Below are positions 1 through 8,996 of a stretch of 64,000 nucleotides of DNA, piece by piece. The position numbers were made by a program, and so were the translations under genes. The notes beneath the pieces were generated by a model. The model was given only the letters and a program-made list of their open reading frames with translations, did no database searches and had not been told where the DNA came from. How positions within the stretch are numbered: position 1 is the stretch's first letter; every line of letters begins with the position of its first letter. This DNA comes from CAZMHJ01 sp046350635 (lineage in GTDB: Bacteria > Patescibacteriota > Saccharimonadia > Saccharimonadales > CAIOMD01), in assembly GCA_046350635.1 (NCBI GenBank), contig JAXLZY010000003.1, forward strand, positions 76,315 through 140,314. Direction: 5' to 3'.

Positions 1-716
1 TCGCCGTTATAGAACTGGTCTAGGTCTTTAATACCAAGACTCTTAATGTCACTGAGCGCTTGTGGGCTACCGCCAACATGCCCATACCCTGCATCGTATG
101 GGGCCACAAAATCAATGTAGTAAGGCCGAGCACTGCGGACTGGCCCAATGTAATTAGGCTTTGAATCTTGGAACACTGCCAAAAAGCGTGTGATGCCACC
201 TTCGGCGATTGCTTCATATACAACGCCGGCATCTGTTAGTCCACTTTGTGGACGAGCATCAGGGCTGTTTTCAATCATAATGCCCGTGACTGGGCGTTTG
301 GCTAGTGTTGCATCTGTTAAAGTAACTCCGGTAAGTGGTGACGTTGGCTTAACAACCACGGCTTTTTTTACTTCTGTTTTAGTGGCAACAGGCGTTACTT
401 GGTCGACCTGTTTTTTTGGCTTTAGTACAAACCAGTAAACTGCGCCAGCTGCAATAAGCAAAGCAACCGCAATGCCGATAAGAATAAACAATCTTTTTCT
501 TGAACGTCGTTCTGGCGCGGGTGTAATACGTAAATCTTCGCGAGGCGGCTCTGATTTATCTATCTCTTTTGGTTCATCTGGGACGAGCCCTGGAAACTTG
601 GGCTCGACAGGCTGCTCAGGTGGTGTAACTGATTCTGGTGTTTGGTTTGGGTTTACTCCTGGCGAACGTCGTACATCTTGATTAAATGTACGTTTTGGAG
701 GTGTTTTAAAATCCAT
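1..716 (-). CDS. DUF3048 domain membrane-anchored protein (3' part beyond window)
   Basis: Partial gene: the ATG is at 716 and the frame stays open to base 1, giving 238 codons with no stop. Residues about 1-70 are Pro/Glu/Lys-rich and probably disordered and cytoplasmic. An Arg/Lys-flanked hydrophobic segment at about 75-97 is a single membrane anchor. From about residue 130 the sequence matches the DUF3048 (YerB-like) family, with blocks such as GIMIENSPDARPQSGL, VYEAIAEGGITRFLA and GPVRSARPYY. The biochemical role of this family is not established. It is cell-surface exposed, here by an N-terminal anchor rather than a lipobox. It lies 64 bp downstream of gltX on the same strand and may be co-transcribed. 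Confidence 0.85.
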   Translation of the reverse strand, partial: MDFKTPPKRTFNQDVRRSPGVNPNQTPESVTPPEQPVEPKFPGLVPDEPKEIDKSEPPREDLRITPAPERRSRKRLFILIGIAVALLIAAGAVYWFVLKPKKQVDQVTPVATKTEVKKAVVVKPTSPLTGVTLTDATLAKRPVTGIMIENSPDARPQSGLTDAGVVYEAIAEGGITRFLAVFQDSKPNYIGPVRSARPYYIDFVAPYDAGYGHVGGSPQALSDIKSLGIKDLDQFYNG

Positions 717-780
717 GGTTTCTCTTTACACGATTAAAGCGCTAATGTTTGTTATTGTACACCGCTTGGGGTGTTTTTGG

Positions 781-2217
781 CTAGCTATTAGCGATGGTAT
801 CGAGGCTTTTTTGGAGCCGTTTAAGACTAACATCTTTACCAAGGACAGCAAGGCTATCTGCAAGTCCAGGGCTTGCTGGTGCCCAGGTTGTCGCGACACG
901 GATAAGGCTGAATAATATGCCCGGTTTTTGACCAGTTTGTTCGAGCAGTTCATTAAGACGATTCGTTAGATCGGTCACGGTAAAATCACTATTTTCAAGA
1001 CTTGTGATGGTTTGCTCTAACAGCGAAATCATATCTGTTTTGTCGAGCTTTTTAAGCTGCTTATTTTCGGTAATTAACGCCATATTAGGTGTTGGTTCGG
1101 CAAAGAAAAAGCTCGTAAGCTCGGGAATCTCTGCTAAAAACTTAAGGCGTTCTTGCACGAGCCCAATCACCTGCTTTTGATATGATTCGTCAAAATTCTC
1201 TGCTTCAGGAGGTAGATAGTCTTTGGCGATTTTATAAAGTTCTTCAATAGAAAGTTGGCGTATATAATGCCCGTTCATCCAAGTCAGTCGCTGTTCATCG
1301 AATCGTGCCCCTGCTTTTTGAACACGGTCTAGGCTAAATTTTTCGATGAGTTCTTCGCGGCTAAAGATTTCCTGCTCAGTCCCATCATTCCAGCCAAGCG
1401 AAGCAATGAAATTTACGAGCGCTTCCGGCAAATAACCTTCTCTCATGTAGTCGAGCACATCTTTTGCGCCATCACGTTTACTTAGTTTTTTCTTGCCATC
1501 TGGACCGAGTATAAATGGCAATGTTGCGAGCACTGGTATTTCAAAGCCGAGTGCTTCGTACAGGTTTAAGTAATTGGGAATACTTGGAAGAAATTCCTGG
1601 GTTCGTGTAACATGGGTAATCTGCATCTCGTAATCATCAATGATATGTGCGAAGTTATAGGTTGGAAATCCATCGGTCTTAATTAGTATGAAATCATCAA
1701 TTACTTCTGGCCCTGTAGTTAACTCACCCATAACTGCATCGATACGGGTATAAGCTTTAGGGTCGCTCTTAAAACGTAGTGGCGTAGTTCCGTCCCATTT
1801 TGGTGGGCTTTCTGGGCGGTGATTTCGGAATAAAAATGGTCGTTTTTCGGCCTGAGCTTGCTCGCGAAAGGCTTGAACTTGGGATGGGGTGTAAGGGTCG
1901 GCATAAGCACGGCCCTTATCGATTAATACTTGTGCCCATTCTCTATACGTTTGTAATCGTTGAGATTGATAATACGGCCCGTGCTTACCTGATTTGTCAG
2001 GCCCTTCGTCATAGTTAAGACCAAGTGCTTGGAGTGATTGAATTATATGATCTGCAGAGCCAGTAACTTCCCTTGCTTGATCGGTATCTTCTATGCGTAA
2101 AATAAATTCACCGCCGAAATGCCTAGCAATAAGCCACGCAAATAAAGCGGTTCTTATACCGCCAACATGTAAAAACCCCGTTGGGCTGGGTGCGAATCGA
2201 GTTCTAACGGATTTCAT
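781..2217 (-). CDS. gltX: Glutamyl-tRNA synthetase (GluRS)
   Basis: Class I aminoacyl-tRNA synthetase of 478 residues, normal length for bacterial GluRS. It activates glutamate and charges tRNA-Glu; in bacteria without GlnRS it also charges tRNA-Gln for GatCAB amidation. The HIGH-type motif is seen as FAPSPTGFLHVGG near residue 10, the IEDTD block near residue 42, and the KMSKS-type loop as KKLSKRDGA near residue 246. The C-terminal half is the helical anticodon-binding domain. The ATG at 2217 opens directly into the conserved RTRFAPSPTG block, which fixes the start. The gene is intact. The next gene upstream (2256-3431) is on the same strand, 38 bp away. Confidence 0.97.
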   Translation of the reverse strand: MKSVRTRFAPSPTGFLHVGGIRTALFAWLIARHFGGEFILRIEDTDQAREVTGSADHIIQSLQALGLNYDEGPDKSGKHGPYYQSQRLQTYREWAQVLIDKGRAYADPYTPSQVQAFREQAQAEKRPFLFRNHRPESPPKWDGTTPLRFKSDPKAYTRIDAVMGELTTGPEVIDDFILIKTDGFPTYNFAHIIDDYEMQITHVTRTQEFLPSIPNYLNLYEALGFEIPVLATLPFILGPDGKKKLSKRDGAKDVLDYMREGYLPEALVNFIASLGWNDGTEQEIFSREELIEKFSLDRVQKAGARFDEQRLTWMNGHYIRQLSIEELYKIAKDYLPPEAENFDESYQKQVIGLVQERLKFLAEIPELTSFFFAEPTPNMALITENKQLKKLDKTDMISLLEQTITSLENSDFTVTDLTNRLNELLEQTGQKPGILFSLIRVATTWAPASPGLADSLAVLGKDVSLKRLQKSLDTIANS

Positions 2218-2255
2218 TACGTATTAGTATTGCATATAACAGAGGTAGCTACAAG

Positions 2256-3431
2256 CTACATACTGCCTGCAATGGCGAGAATTTGATCTGAAGATAGCGA
2301 GCCTTGGCCAGTAAGGTTATACCAGACGCCGTTGTCTACCCAAGTGGCATTGCCATTGTTGTATACGAACACTGTTAAACCACGGTCGTGATAAGTCTGG
2401 TAGCGCTCTTTTGAGTTCGAGACATAATTTGCAAGTAATGAATCACTTGTCCAGTCGGTTGGCTTTTGAGTAATCGTAAAACTACGGTCATCGCTATTCG
2501 AATTATATTTAACCGCAATGCTTCCCTTAGCATATTGGATTGGACCTTTAAATGCATAGCCTGCCGGTGGATTAGTTGGTAGGCGACCTTCGAAGCCTGC
2601 CTGATTAGCGGCTACGCGCATGGCGACTGCAGGTACATTTTGATACGCAAAGAAACCAGCTAACATAATGACAGATAATGCCCCAGCGGTAATTGCGACA
2701 GCCTGTGGTCGAACGTGTAATTTTTTAGCAATACGTGCGTGCAGACGCTCTTTTTTAACGACTTTTGGCGCCTCGTGATGGTTTGCATTGGCAATTGGGT
2801 GGTTGAATACCTGTTGTTTTTTAGCATGTTTGCCTAGTGCCGGCTTTGTAAGAATCGGCGCAGCGGCTGGCGCGTTCGATGTAACAGTTTCTTTGGGTGG
2901 TTGTGCAACCTTTAGATCGCTGGATACTTTAGGGGTGCTAACTATAGCTTTTGCAGACCCAAATTTCTGAATCGCAGCACTTTTTGCAGTTTGGCGTGCT
3001 CGTGCAATGCGACTGTCTGGTGTACGGCGTAACAGTAAACCCCGACCCGTTGCACTTCGCTCTACCTTGCTTTCGACAGCGGTAGAGGTGCTGTGAATAA
3101 CTGGTGCCGTTTTTTGGGGTTTTTTAACAGCGGTACGCAAGAGCGTTTTTGCTTTTTGAATTTTGTGCTTAGAAGGCTTAATATCTAGTGCTTTTGTAGC
3201 GCTCGGATGAGCAGTTGGCTTAGGCGCAGGTTGGGTAGGTTTTAAGGCTACTTTATGAGCTGGTGGGGTTACTGAAGGAGTGGCAGCAGGTTTACGGCGA
3301 TTAACACCATCTAAAACAGGCGCAGTTCGTACGCTTGGTTGCGTGCTCGATTGAGTTTTGGCATCATTCGATAGAATTTGCCCCGTGCGAGCATCGTATT
3401 TTCTACCGTTTACTTCAATGACTGTTTTCAC
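2256..3431 (-). CDS. Single-pass membrane protein with disordered basic N-terminus and DUF4367-like C-terminus
   Basis: 391 residues, read from a GTG at 3431. The first 240 residues are Lys/Ala/Pro/Thr-rich and low-complexity, a likely disordered and strongly basic cytoplasmic region. One hydrophobic span lies at about 245-265 (TAGALSVIMLAGFFAYQ). The last 110 residues look globular: they run from GYAFKGPIQYAKGS to a C-terminal LSSDQILAIAGSM, with a WVDNGVWYNLTG block between. This ending resembles DUF4367-type extracytoplasmic domains. The N-terminal VEVNGRKYDARTGQIL is a distinctive short motif. The product is probably a cytoplasm-to-surface linking protein. The family assignment is tentative and no function can be given. 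Confidence 0.7.
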   Translation of the reverse strand: MKTVIEVNGRKYDARTGQILSNDAKTQSSTQPSVRTAPVLDGVNRRKPAATPSVTPPAHKVALKPTQPAPKPTAHPSATKALDIKPSKHKIQKAKTLLRTAVKKPQKTAPVIHSTSTAVESKVERSATGRGLLLRRTPDSRIARARQTAKSAAIQKFGSAKAIVSTPKVSSDLKVAQPPKETVTSNAPAAAPILTKPALGKHAKKQQVFNHPIANANHHEAPKVVKKERLHARIAKKLHVRPQAVAITAGALSVIMLAGFFAYQNVPAVAMRVAANQAGFEGRLPTNPPAGYAFKGPIQYAKGSIAVKYNSNSDDRSFTITQKPTDWTSDSLLANYVSNSKERYQTYHDRGLTVFVYNNGNATWVDNGVWYNLTGQGSLSSDQILAIAGSM

Positions 3432-3568
3432 TCGGCCACCGTTTTTTGCTGCTTTCTTTTATTGCTTATCTATAATAGTACGCTTTTTGACGCCAACTTT
3501 GCAAGTCATTTTCAGCTAAATTACGGTGGTATTTCTTGGGGAGGCGTGGCACAATATAAGATGCAAAT

Positions 3569-5050
3569 ATGGAATTCTTAAGTCCAAAAGAAAAAAGAGC
3601 CCGCACGATAAAACTTTTTACCGGCTATGCACTCATAGCTGTGCTTATTGGATTAGCAACACTTGTTTTGGTATATCTTGCCCAGGGATACGGCTATGAC
3701 CCGCAAAAAGGTGTTTCGCGGAGTGGCCTGGTGTTTTTTGCTGCTAAGCCTGGTACGGCAGATATATATGTAGATGGTCAAAAAAAAGATAAAACTGACG
3801 CACGACTTACTCTTGACGAAGGTATTCACCAAACGGCACTTAAAAAAGATAAATACCGCGACTGGACCAAGACAATTAATGTCGAGGGTGGTTCGGTACT
3901 CTATCTCAGCTACGTGCGACTATTCCCCGTTAATATCCCACTTGGTATTACGCAGGCGTTTACGAATGCACCCGCTTGGACGAGTCAAAGTCTTGATAGG
4001 CGCTGGTTAGTGCTACAGCCAAAAACCGACACGCCAACCCTACAAATTTATGATTTGCTTAAGCCCACAACTGATCCAAAAACAGTTACCCTACCTGTTG
4101 CACAGGTATCAAGTGAAGCCGGAAACTTTGGGGCCTTGGCTCCAGTAGAATGGTCAGACGACAACAAGCATCTGCTACTAAAGCAGACGCTGCCAAGTGG
4201 CAAAATTACATATGTTGTTTTTGACCGCGAAGACAATGCTCAGACATTTAATGCAACTAAAAAACTTTCTTTGCCCGATGGCTATGCGCTATCGCTTCGT
4301 AACAAAAACTTTGACCGATATTATGCATTCAACCAAGGCACTGGAGAAATACGTACAGCTGATGCAAAATCGGGTATGCAAACTGTGGCCTCTGTCACCG
4401 GTGTGGTGTCGTTTAAATCATATGCAGATGATTTAATTCTTTATACTACTTATAATAATGCCGCTGCCAACCAAGTGAACGTCTTTGTGCAGAGTGGCAA
4501 TAGTGACACTTATAGGCTTCAGGCATTACCTAAAGATGCCAACAACCGTTATTTGCTTGATATGGCGAAATATGACAATAGCTGGTATTACATAACCGCA
4601 TCATCAAGCGATAAAAAGGCACTTATGTATAAAGATCCACTCAGCAAAATAAAACCCGGCAACATAACTCCAGCTGCGCCACGCTTGGCCCTTGTTATTA
4701 ACAATCCACAGTTTGCTTCGTTTTCTGACAATACACGCTTTATTGGCCTGCAATCAGGTAAGCAATTTGTCGTATTTGATGCCGAATTAAACCGTGTGTA
4801 TCGATATCAAAGTGCGCTGGCAATTGCTGACACACAACAAGCCAAGTGGATGGATGGTCACCGATTTAGCGTGGTTGCTGACGGTAAAGAATCTGTATTT
4901 GATTTTGACGGTACTAATGTACAAACACTCGTGAATAGTCGACAAGAGTTCCCGGCTTATTTTGACCGTGATTATCAATATGTTTACACACTCGTACCGC
5001 AAGCAGATGGTAAAACTGGCATGCAAAATGGCCAGATAATTTTACCTTAG
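3569..5050 (+). CDS. PEGA-domain membrane protein with beta-propeller-like C-terminus
   Basis: 493 residues. A hydrophobic anchor at about 17-40 follows a basic cytoplasmic stub. Residues about 50-120 match a PEGA domain: small beta-sandwich sequence with GTADIYVDGQKK and a long DKYRDWTKTINVEGG strand-turn region. From about 130 to the end there are repeated WS-D, Y-DLLKP and DGxxV strands like a WD/TolB-type propeller, but no individual repeat is diagnostic. The protein is probably surface-exposed; PEGA domains generally occur in S-layer or envelope proteins. It is divergent from the preceding gene and convergent with the sortase gene, the two stop codons overlapping by 4 bp (5047-5050). Confidence 0.75.
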   Translation: MEFLSPKEKRARTIKLFTGYALIAVLIGLATLVLVYLAQGYGYDPQKGVSRSGLVFFAAKPGTADIYVDGQKKDKTDARLTLDEGIHQTALKKDKYRDWTKTINVEGGSVLYLSYVRLFPVNIPLGITQAFTNAPAWTSQSLDRRWLVLQPKTDTPTLQIYDLLKPTTDPKTVTLPVAQVSSEAGNFGALAPVEWSDDNKHLLLKQTLPSGKITYVVFDREDNAQTFNATKKLSLPDGYALSLRNKNFDRYYAFNQGTGEIRTADAKSGMQTVASVTGVVSFKSYADDLILYTTYNNAAANQVNVFVQSGNSDTYRLQALPKDANNRYLLDMAKYDNSWYYITASSSDKKALMYKDPLSKIKPGNITPAAPRLALVINNPQFASFSDNTRFIGLQSGKQFVVFDAELNRVYRYQSALAIADTQQAKWMDGHRFSVVADGKESVFDFDGTNVQTLVNSRQEFPAYFDRDYQYVYTLVPQADGKTGMQNGQIILP

Positions 5051-6300
5051 TTTGATGAGCCAGAGCTATTGTCGTATAGCCAGCCAAATAGGCGGTGGAA
5101 TAAGCTTTCGGCATTCCCAGGCAGTACTGCAGGTTGTGATGCGCTTGTTTGTACGGGGTTCGCAGCGACATTATTGTTCGTAGACGGACTAATTTGCTCG
5201 CCAATGATAATAAGACGACGCAGCGCAGTGCCCGGCGGGTCACACGTAATAAGTGTTGCCGAGGCTACTTTATCAGTTGGCCCAAGTACTGACACATCGG
5301 TTGGGCTTACAACCTTCTTTTCGTAGATTTTGTAAATATATCGTTGGCCACCATAGTTCAGCATGAATGTATCGCCTACTTCTAATTTGCTAAGCAGGAC
5401 AAAGGCAAACTTGTACTTACCATTATTGAAGATATTGTTAGACGAGTGACCTACAACTACAACATTGCCATTCTGGCCAGGTACCGGAGATTGTGGGTAG
5501 TGAACAACTCCTCGTTCTAGAGCTGTCTGCATATCTTTTTCGCTAATACTGGGTACATCGTATACAACGGGTACCTCAACATTAATTTTAGGAATAATAA
5601 CTTTGCTTTCGGGCCCAACTGCGTTGCTTGCTGTCGGGTCAACGATTATTGGCGTATTGCTAACAGTTCTGCTTGGAGTAATGAAGGGTGCTACAAAGCG
5701 TTCATTAAAGAATCCAAACATAAATATAAAAATCACGAAGGCGCCCATGCCAAGCCCGAACAAGAGTGATTGAATGTGATGCTTCTTTTTTAGCTTACCC
5801 CCGCCCGTAACATTGGTTAATAGTTGTTTTTTGAGGTCATCGGCGCTTTTAGTCGATCGCCGTTTGTCTGGTGTATTAAACGCGTCTACATGACCAATGG
5901 TATGGGTTAGTGGCACATGTGGTGTGTGTTTAGGGGGCCCCTGCTGTTCGACTGATGGGTGTTGTCGTAACTTATGCGCACTCCGTGCATGGTTAGCATA
6001 AAATTCTTGCCATACTTCGTGTTTTTCGCGATCAGGTAGGTTTTGGTAATACAGATGCCAGGCGGTTTGGACTTCGACAAGCGACTTACCAGAATTCATA
6101 AGCTTTGCAATAAATTCTTGGTGCTTAGATGTTGCACCGAGGCTTTCAATCTCTTTTTCTTCTTCTTTAGCAGAGGGCTCATCGCCATACACGCTCGCAA
6201 CTTTTTGCCGAATCAAACTGACCGCATCAGCACTGCCTGCAGGCGTGTTGGTCGGCTGGTCTTGCTGCGGTAACGGCAGTTCGTTTGGCGCTTGGCTCAT
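5047..6300 (-). CDS. Sortase family transpeptidase with long cytoplasmic N-terminus
   Basis: 417 residues, much longer than a typical sortase (about 200-250). Residues 1-190 are Gln/Pro/Lys-rich and cytoplasmic, one transmembrane span lies at about 190-215, and the catalytic domain is C-terminal. Catalytic residues are visible: His in VVVVGHSSNN, Cys in TLITCDPPG and Arg in ALRRLIII, in the order expected of the sortase fold. The enzyme would cleave a sorting signal in surface proteins and attach them covalently to the envelope. No clear LPXTG-type substrate is seen in this window. The sortase class cannot be fixed from sequence reading alone. Confidence 0.88.
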   Translation of the reverse strand: MSQAPNELPLPQQDQPTNTPAGSADAVSLIRQKVASVYGDEPSAKEEEKEIESLGATSKHQEFIAKLMNSGKSLVEVQTAWHLYYQNLPDREKHEVWQEFYANHARSAHKLRQHPSVEQQGPPKHTPHVPLTHTIGHVDAFNTPDKRRSTKSADDLKKQLLTNVTGGGKLKKKHHIQSLLFGLGMGAFVIFIFMFGFFNERFVAPFITPSRTVSNTPIIVDPTASNAVGPESKVIIPKINVEVPVVYDVPSISEKDMQTALERGVVHYPQSPVPGQNGNVVVVGHSSNNIFNNGKYKFAFVLLSKLEVGDTFMLNYGGQRYIYKIYEKKVVSPTDVSVLGPTDKVASATLITCDPPGTALRRLIIIGEQISPSTNNNVAANPVQTSASQPAVLPGNAESLFHRLFGWLYDNSSGSSN

Positions 6301-6430
6301 TATTTGTGCGAGTATCTGTCTTATAGTCTTTTAGTGATGCACTAATTATAGTACAATTACCCCTGCTTTAGGTAATCTTGCTACTGCCTTAGAAGTATTA
6401 CTATCTAGAGGTGATTGTTTAACAACTTGT

Positions 6431-6454
6431 GCCGCAGTGGTGGAATTGGTAGAC
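6431..6454 (+). pseudogene. Truncated 5' half of a second tRNA-Leu
   Basis: These bases resemble the acceptor 5' strand and D-arm of a class II tRNA-Leu and parallel the intact tRNA-Leu 55 bp downstream (GTGGTGGAATTGGTAGAC against GTGGTGAAATTGGTATAC). The D-stem 3' strand is degraded, no recognisable anticodon arm follows, and no matching 3' acceptor strand is found downstream. It is a remnant, not a functional tRNA. Its acceptor strand (GCCGCAG) differs from that of the intact gene, so it came from another isoacceptor and not from a simple tandem duplication. Confidence 0.6.
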
Positions 6455-6470
6455 AAAAGTTTGCACTTTC

Positions 6471-6583
6471 AAAACTATGAGTGAAGGGCGAGTGGTGAAA
6501 TTGGTATACACGCTAGACTCAAAATCTTGTGAGCATTAGCTCGTGAGGGTTCAAGTCCCTCCTCGCCCACCACACATAGTTTT
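6471..6583 (+). repeat. Inverted repeat bracketing tRNA-Leu
   Basis: Bases 6471-6483 (AAAACTATGAGTG) and 6571-6583 (CACACATAGTTTT) can pair over 12 bp with one A-A mismatch, closing a stem around the whole tRNA. In a precursor transcript this would act as a processing stem. The arrangement is read directly from the sequence; the processing role is inference. Confidence 0.6.
6486..6572 (+). tRNA. tRNA-Leu (anticodon CAA)
   Basis: Class II tRNA of 87 nt with encoded CCA. Acceptor GGGCGAG pairs with CTCGCCC and the discriminator is A. The T-arm is GAGGG-TTCAAGT-CCCTC, and a long variable arm (TGAGC-ATTA-GCTCG) is typical of Leu. The anticodon loop CTCAAAA places CAA at positions 34-36, decoding UUG. 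The anticodon stem has one T-T mismatch. The CCA is immediately followed by an inverted repeat that pairs with sequence upstream of the tRNA. Confidence 0.93.
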
Positions 6584-6635
6584 ACGCCAGACAGCGCATG
6601 AATGCTTCATGCTTCTTCGCCAAAATCTTGTGAGC
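6520..6635 (+). repeat. 15-bp direct repeat of the tRNA-Leu anticodon region
   Basis: CAAAATCTTGTGAGC occurs at 6520-6534, inside the intact tRNA-Leu (anticodon loop to variable arm), and again at 6621-6635 just downstream. A 7-bp hairpin (6596-6612) lies between the copies. The pattern suggests partial tRNA duplication or a scar of site-specific integration at the tRNA. Confidence 0.6.
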
Positions 6636-6658
6636 CAGAACTTTCCTGACTCATAATT

Positions 6659-8995
6659 TTATTTTTGGATGCCTATTTTGGCAAAACCAAAGAATATCAC
6701 ACCAAATACTATAGCCATCACAATTGGCGCAATGGTAGAAATCCAGTTTCTTTTCCCGGGTCTAAAATACCGTAGCGTAAGTGAGTTTGTGACGACAGAA
6801 ACGGAGCTTAAAGCCATGGCAAGTCCAGCGAGTTCTGGTTTAAGCACGAGGCCAACCCCTGCAAACACTCTCGCTGCAATGGGCATTCCAGTGACGTTAT
6901 AAAAGAGCGCAAAGAATAGATTTTGCTTTATTTTACCAACCGTTTCGCGTGAAAGCTGAATGGCAGTGATAACATCGTTTAAATCATTTTTCATAAGCAC
7001 AATACCGCCGGTTTCCATAGCAATATCAGTACCATTACCCATGGCAATACCAAGGTCAGCCTGGGCTAAAGCTGGTGCATCGTTTATTCCGTCACCAACC
7101 ATAGCCACACTAAAGCCTTTTTTTTGTAGCTCTTTCACTTTTGCCACTTTATCTTTTGGCAATACTTCGGCAAGTACATTTTTAATACCGAGTTCATGTG
7201 CAATTGCGTTGGCTGTTTGTGTGTTATCCCCGGTAACCATATACACAGACAGGCCCATTTTAGTAAGAACCTTGATAACCTTTTTAGAACTTGGCTTTAT
7301 CGTATCTGCCACCGCTATCGCACCAATAAGTTTATTTTCGGTCGAAAGAAGCATGACAGTTTTCCCCTCTTTTTCTAACTTAGTTATTTGCGCATCAACT
7401 TTCTGAAGCGATTCTTTGCCAAGATTCTCAATCGCTAAATGTCTACTGCCAAAATAGTATTTGGTTTTTTTAATAGTGCCGCAGACACCTTTGCCTGTTA
7501 GTGATTGAAAGGCATCAACATTTATATATGCCAAATTTTTACTTGCAGACTCAGTAGTGATTGCCCTAGCAAGCGGGTGTTCGCTATCACGCTCTAAAGA
7601 GGCAGCGATTTGTAAAACCGCGTCGTTACGTGGGCCGTTAAAACTCAGAACGTCAGTGACAGTTGGTTTACCGTGTGTTAGGGTACCCGTCTTATCAAAG
7701 ACAACAGTGTCGATTTTACGTGTGGCTTCAAGTGGCTCACCCCCTTTTATAAGTACTCCTAGCTCAGCCGCCTTACCGGTACCCACCATTATCGCGGTTG
7801 GCGTTGCTAAACCAAGGGCACAGGGACAAGCGATTACCAAAACAGAAGTGAATGCCATTAGTGCAAATGTAAAACTGGCGCCAAAAATAAAGAACCAAGC
7901 CAAAAACGTAAGTACAGCAATACCGATAACCGCAGGTACAAACCAACTTGAAATTCTATCCGCCATATCTTGAATTGGTGCTCGCGAACTTTGCGCTTCG
8001 TCTACCAGTTTAATAATCTGAGAAAGCATTGTTTCTTGCCCAACGTGCGTAACTTTAAACTCAAAGCTACCTGTCTGGTTAATTGTTGCACCTATAACGT
8101 TACTGCCAATATGTTTTGTTGTTGGCAAGCTTTCGCCTGTTACCATAGACTCGTCAACACTAGACGCGCCCTTGATAATCACGCCATCAAGAGGTACTGT
8201 TTCGCCCGGCCGAACCAAAATAATGTCGCCGTGTTTAATATTTTCAATTGCTGTATCGATAACTTCACCACCACGAACAACATGCGCAGATTTTACCTGT
8301 AAACTCATTAGTTTGTGTAAGGCTTCATTGGATTTATTCTTGGCTCGTGCCTCTAGCCACTTGCCTAATAGTACAAAGGTAATTAAAAATGCAGCCGTCT
8401 CAAAATACAGTTCTGGGATTTTTTCACCATTAACACCAATGAGCGATCCGTTTTGTATAACGTATTTTATGTAAAAAACAACGCTATAGAAATAAGCGGC
8501 TGAAGTACCGATAGCTACCAGACTATCCATGTTAAAACTGTGTATTTTTAAACCAGACCACATGCCCTTGTAAAAACCTGCACCGAGGTAAAACTGCACA
8601 ACAGTAGTAAGTAATAGCGATATAAGGCCTATATATGGCATTAATGCATCACCGGGTAACCAAGGAATAAAATCTAGCGCCATAAAGTAAACAAGTGGCA
8701 GCGTTAACGCAAGGCTTAGCAAAAACTTACGTTTATATTCACTGCCAGATCCGCCGTGATTCATGTGTTCGTGTGGATTATTAGGATTAATGGTGCTTGC
8801 AGAGTAGCCAGCTTTTTTCACTGCCGAAATGAGTGCTTCGGTACTTGCATGTTCATCGTGTACAATATTTGCTTTTTCGTTCGCGTAATTTACCGACGCT
8901 TCCTTTACTCCAGGAACTTTAGTGAGTTCCTTTTGAATAACAACCGCACACGCGCTACAGTGCATACCATTAACCGCTAGTTTGGTTTGTGCCAT
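6659..8995 (-). CDS. copA: Copper-translocating P1B-type ATPase
   Basis: 778 residues with all landmarks of a Cu(I) export ATPase. An N-terminal HMA domain carries GMHCSAC (residues about 11-17). The membrane metal site is CPC in VIACPCALGLATP, the phosphorylation site DKTGTLTHG, the P1B HP motif SEHPLARAI, and the hinge GDGINDAPALAQADLGIAMG. Eight membrane spans are expected. It pumps cytoplasmic copper outward at the expense of ATP. It is the last gene of a csoR-led operon: the ATG follows the previous stop by one base, indicating translational coupling. The adjacent CsoR operator implies induction by copper. Confidence 0.96.
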   Translation of the reverse strand: MAQTKLAVNGMHCSACAVVIQKELTKVPGVKEASVNYANEKANIVHDEHASTEALISAVKKAGYSASTINPNNPHEHMNHGGSGSEYKRKFLLSLALTLPLVYFMALDFIPWLPGDALMPYIGLISLLLTTVVQFYLGAGFYKGMWSGLKIHSFNMDSLVAIGTSAAYFYSVVFYIKYVIQNGSLIGVNGEKIPELYFETAAFLITFVLLGKWLEARAKNKSNEALHKLMSLQVKSAHVVRGGEVIDTAIENIKHGDIILVRPGETVPLDGVIIKGASSVDESMVTGESLPTTKHIGSNVIGATINQTGSFEFKVTHVGQETMLSQIIKLVDEAQSSRAPIQDMADRISSWFVPAVIGIAVLTFLAWFFIFGASFTFALMAFTSVLVIACPCALGLATPTAIMVGTGKAAELGVLIKGGEPLEATRKIDTVVFDKTGTLTHGKPTVTDVLSFNGPRNDAVLQIAASLERDSEHPLARAITTESASKNLAYINVDAFQSLTGKGVCGTIKKTKYYFGSRHLAIENLGKESLQKVDAQITKLEKEGKTVMLLSTENKLIGAIAVADTIKPSSKKVIKVLTKMGLSVYMVTGDNTQTANAIAHELGIKNVLAEVLPKDKVAKVKELQKKGFSVAMVGDGINDAPALAQADLGIAMGNGTDIAMETGGIVLMKNDLNDVITAIQLSRETVGKIKQNLFFALFYNVTGMPIAARVFAGVGLVLKPELAGLAMALSSVSVVTNSLTLRYFRPGKRNWISTIAPIVMAIVFGVIFFGFAKIGIQK

Positions 8996-8996
8996 A

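Noticed and set aside
6431..6485. A second functional tRNA upstream of tRNA-Leu
   Set aside because: No anticodon arm with a 7-nt loop and no 3' acceptor strand; only a 5' fragment is recognisable.
6596..6612. Hairpin downstream of tRNA-Leu as its terminator
   Set aside because: The 7-bp stem with 3-nt loop is not followed by a T-run, so a terminator role is not supported.
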